In this document: in pieces, positions 33,532 through 34,621 of the stretch | How positions within the stretch are numbered: the first letter of the stretch is position 1 | How the letters are laid out: each line of letters starts with the position of its first letter | Source of the DNA: Tenericutes bacterium ADurb.Bin239 | GTDB lineage: Bacteria; Bacillota_I; Bacilli_A; RFN20; CAG-826 | Direction of reading: 5' to 3' | Assembly: GCA_002069815.1 (NCBI GenBank) | Contig: MWCB01000015.1 | Location: forward strand, 1-34,621 | Length of the DNA stretch: 34,621 nt | Notes under the pieces: model-generated | Told to the model about the DNA's origin: nothing | The model's input: only the letters and a program-made list of their open reading frames with translations | Database searches by the model: none | Position numbers and translations under genes: made by a program

Positions 33532-34170
33532 TTATTTCGAATTTTTATCATGTTTTGTTCTGAGATTTTTGATTTTAGTCTTTAAAAACTTTTTAAATTC
33601 TTCAAATCTTAGATCTTGTAATTCTTTATATTGCTTTAATTTAGTGGCTAAATTAATTGAATAAGCAAAGTCGACCGCCATCGCCCCCATAACCGCACCC
33701 ACGAAATACGTATAAATAAGATTTTCACTAATCCAAGTAATTCCGTCAACAAAGAAAGGATTTACCAAGAAATAATATAAAGAACCTACCACTAACCAAA
33801 TAAGCGAGAAAAGAGGACAAATAATGCCCATAATATTTCCTTTTTGGTTAGAATAATCCCATAATTTGATCTTAAATCTTTTAATGAAGATTAGACCAGC
33901 AATAAATTCAATAAGAGTTATACCAACACCAATCATTATTATATGAACGAGAATATCAAGCCAAAGTATATTTATTCCTAAAGGCAAATTACTAATTGCG
34001 AAAAGGAAGACAACCCCAAAGCCATAAATCGGAAGGTAAGGACCAACAAGAAAACCTGGATTTGTCCACTTCTTTTGCGAAACAAAACGGCGAAAGAATA
34101 ACTCAATCACCCAACCCACTAATGAACCTGAGACAAATAATGTTGAAATAATAATTAAATATTTCATCAT
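33532..34170 (-). CDS. PF06541-family (CmpB-like) membrane protein
   Basis: 212 residues with five or six helices. The family motif is clear: SGSLVGWVIELFFRRFVSQ, then WTNPGFLVGPYLPIYGFGVV. A basic cytoplasmic tail rich in Lys and Glu follows (about 180-212). PF06541 proteins are annotated as putative type IV ABC transporter components; no function is established and no ATPase lies beside it. Two adjacent ATGs are possible after AGGAATTT. TG-T-TATAAT just upstream is a good extended -10. Confidence 0.8.
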   Translation of the reverse strand: MMKYLIIISTLFVSGSLVGWVIELFFRRFVSQKKWTNPGFLVGPYLPIYGFGVVFLFAISNLPLGINILWLDILVHIIMIGVGITLIEFIAGLIFIKRFKIKLWDYSNQKGNIMGIICPLFSLIWLVVGSLYYFLVNPFFVDGITWISENLIYTYFVGAVMGAMAVDFAYSINLATKLKQYKELQDLRFEEFKKFLKTKIKNLRTKHDKNSK

Positions 34171-34447
34171 AAATTCCTGTTTTTATTATAACAAATTTAC
34201 TTTTTTTACGATTTAAAAATCGTGCAACCCGCACGCTTCTAATTGTTTAGACAATAGGATTCATATAAAATAGAAGAAAAATGGTGCGGGAAACTCACAA
34301 TTTCAACCACCGTTTTCCACGAAATTATTATTCTAATTACATCTCTTCCTTTTTTACCACTATCAAATTTCTTATTACACTGCCACTTTATATTTACTTG
34401 CAGAGTGCAATATTTCTGAACTCATTAGTATGGTGATGTACTGATTA
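34171..34447. other. Intergenic region with inverted repeats
   Basis: No gene seen. It has a nearly perfect palindrome ACGATTTAAAAATCGT (34208-34223) and a nested set: CCCGCAC/GTGCGGG (34228-34234 with 34284-34290), CTTCTA/TAGAAG (34236-34241 with 34271-34276) and ATTGT/ACAAT around a TTAG loop (34242-34255). It could fold as a structured leader or small RNA; no known class recognised. Confidence 0.4.
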
Positions 34448-34621
34448 TTATTTACCGAGCAATAACAAATAACTATCAGCGGCTTCATTAACTAAATTAA
34501 GCACAAAATTAATGAAAAGAGTGTAATCTCTAGTGGTACTAGCCACTTCAAGAGCGTCATAATAATCAGCGCGATCTTCATTTTTAATAATCACAGGTGG
34601 ATAGCCATTTTTAATTAGTTC
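34448..34621 (-). CDS. Fic-family protein, C-terminal end only
   Basis: 57 residues are visible up to the TAA at 34448-34450; the rest lies beyond the window. LIKNGYPPVIIKNEDRADYY, then DALEVASTTRDYTLFINFVL matches the segment after the Fic core (L...GYPP..I...R..YY.AL), where AMP-transferring Fic proteins close their fold. The catalytic HPFxxGNGR motif is outside the window, so activity cannot be judged. Confidence 0.75.
   Translation of the reverse strand, partial: ELIKNGYPPVIIKNEDRADYYDALEVASTTRDYTLFINFVLNLVNEAADSYLLLLGK

Noticed and set aside
34201-34300. T-box or other known riboswitch
   Set aside because: The T-box core sequence and a following terminator are missing; only unexplained inverted repeats remain.
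1-34621. Mycoplasma-type code with TGA as Trp
   Set aside because: All main genes are full length under the standard code with TGG for Trp; TGA is merely absent as a stop.

Overview
The window is AT-rich, gene-dense and uses the standard code with TGG for Trp. Its genes are Bacillota-type: a pst-pho phosphate operon, a LytTR/DUF3021 pair, DegV, a YwaF-like protein and a PF06541 membrane protein. Many genes have AAGGAG-type ribosome binding sites and overlap or nearly touch in operons. Together with the stop-codon bias (every readable annotated gene ends in TAA or TAG, none in TGA), this suggests a low-GC Bacilli lineage, possibly near the Mollicutes or Erysipelotrichia. I cannot name the species. 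I see no rRNA, tRNA, insertion sequence, prophage or CRISPR array.

Layout. 1-9.6 kb holds housekeeping and envelope genes: a GPH sugar symporter (cut by the window edge), an aromatic-acid-exporter-like protein, an EF-G-2-like GTPase with a small P-loop kinase, a DUF2188 membrane protein, a YhhN/lysoplasmalogenase-like protein, an SDR oxidoreductase, thymidine kinase and a membrane M28 peptidase. 9.6-17.7 kb is a minus-strand phosphate block, pstS-pstC-pstA-pstB-phoU-phoP-phoR, followed by two paralogous bacterial-PH proteins. Three TTTACA-like elements phased at 11 bp precede pstS, and pstS carries an in-frame TAA. 17.7-23.8 kb holds a LytTR-DUF3021 pair with a good LytTR operator, several membrane proteins, an acyltransferase-like protein and gene remnants.

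23.9-30.2 kb is the most distinctive region. A secreted protein is read leftward. A three-gene surface operon is read rightward from a sigma-A promoter, a cyclic-di-GMP-I (GEMM) riboswitch and an overlapping terminator. All three operon products carry a T-[FY]-[AS]-[WF]-[FH] box at the end of the N-terminal hydrophobic segment, like the SipW-processed TasA fibre protein. The third is a 1077-residue adhesin-like protein. I read this as a c-di-GMP-controlled extracellular fibre or matrix locus; that function is inferred.

30.2-34.6 kb has a remnant, a PatB/MalY aminotransferase, RidA, DegV, a PF06541 membrane protein and the C-terminus of a Fic protein. PatB and RidA are divergent and could both act in PLP-linked amino-acid metabolism.

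A recurring oddity is the probable leaderless gene: in four places a -10 box sits exactly 6 nt before the start codon with no ribosome binding site.
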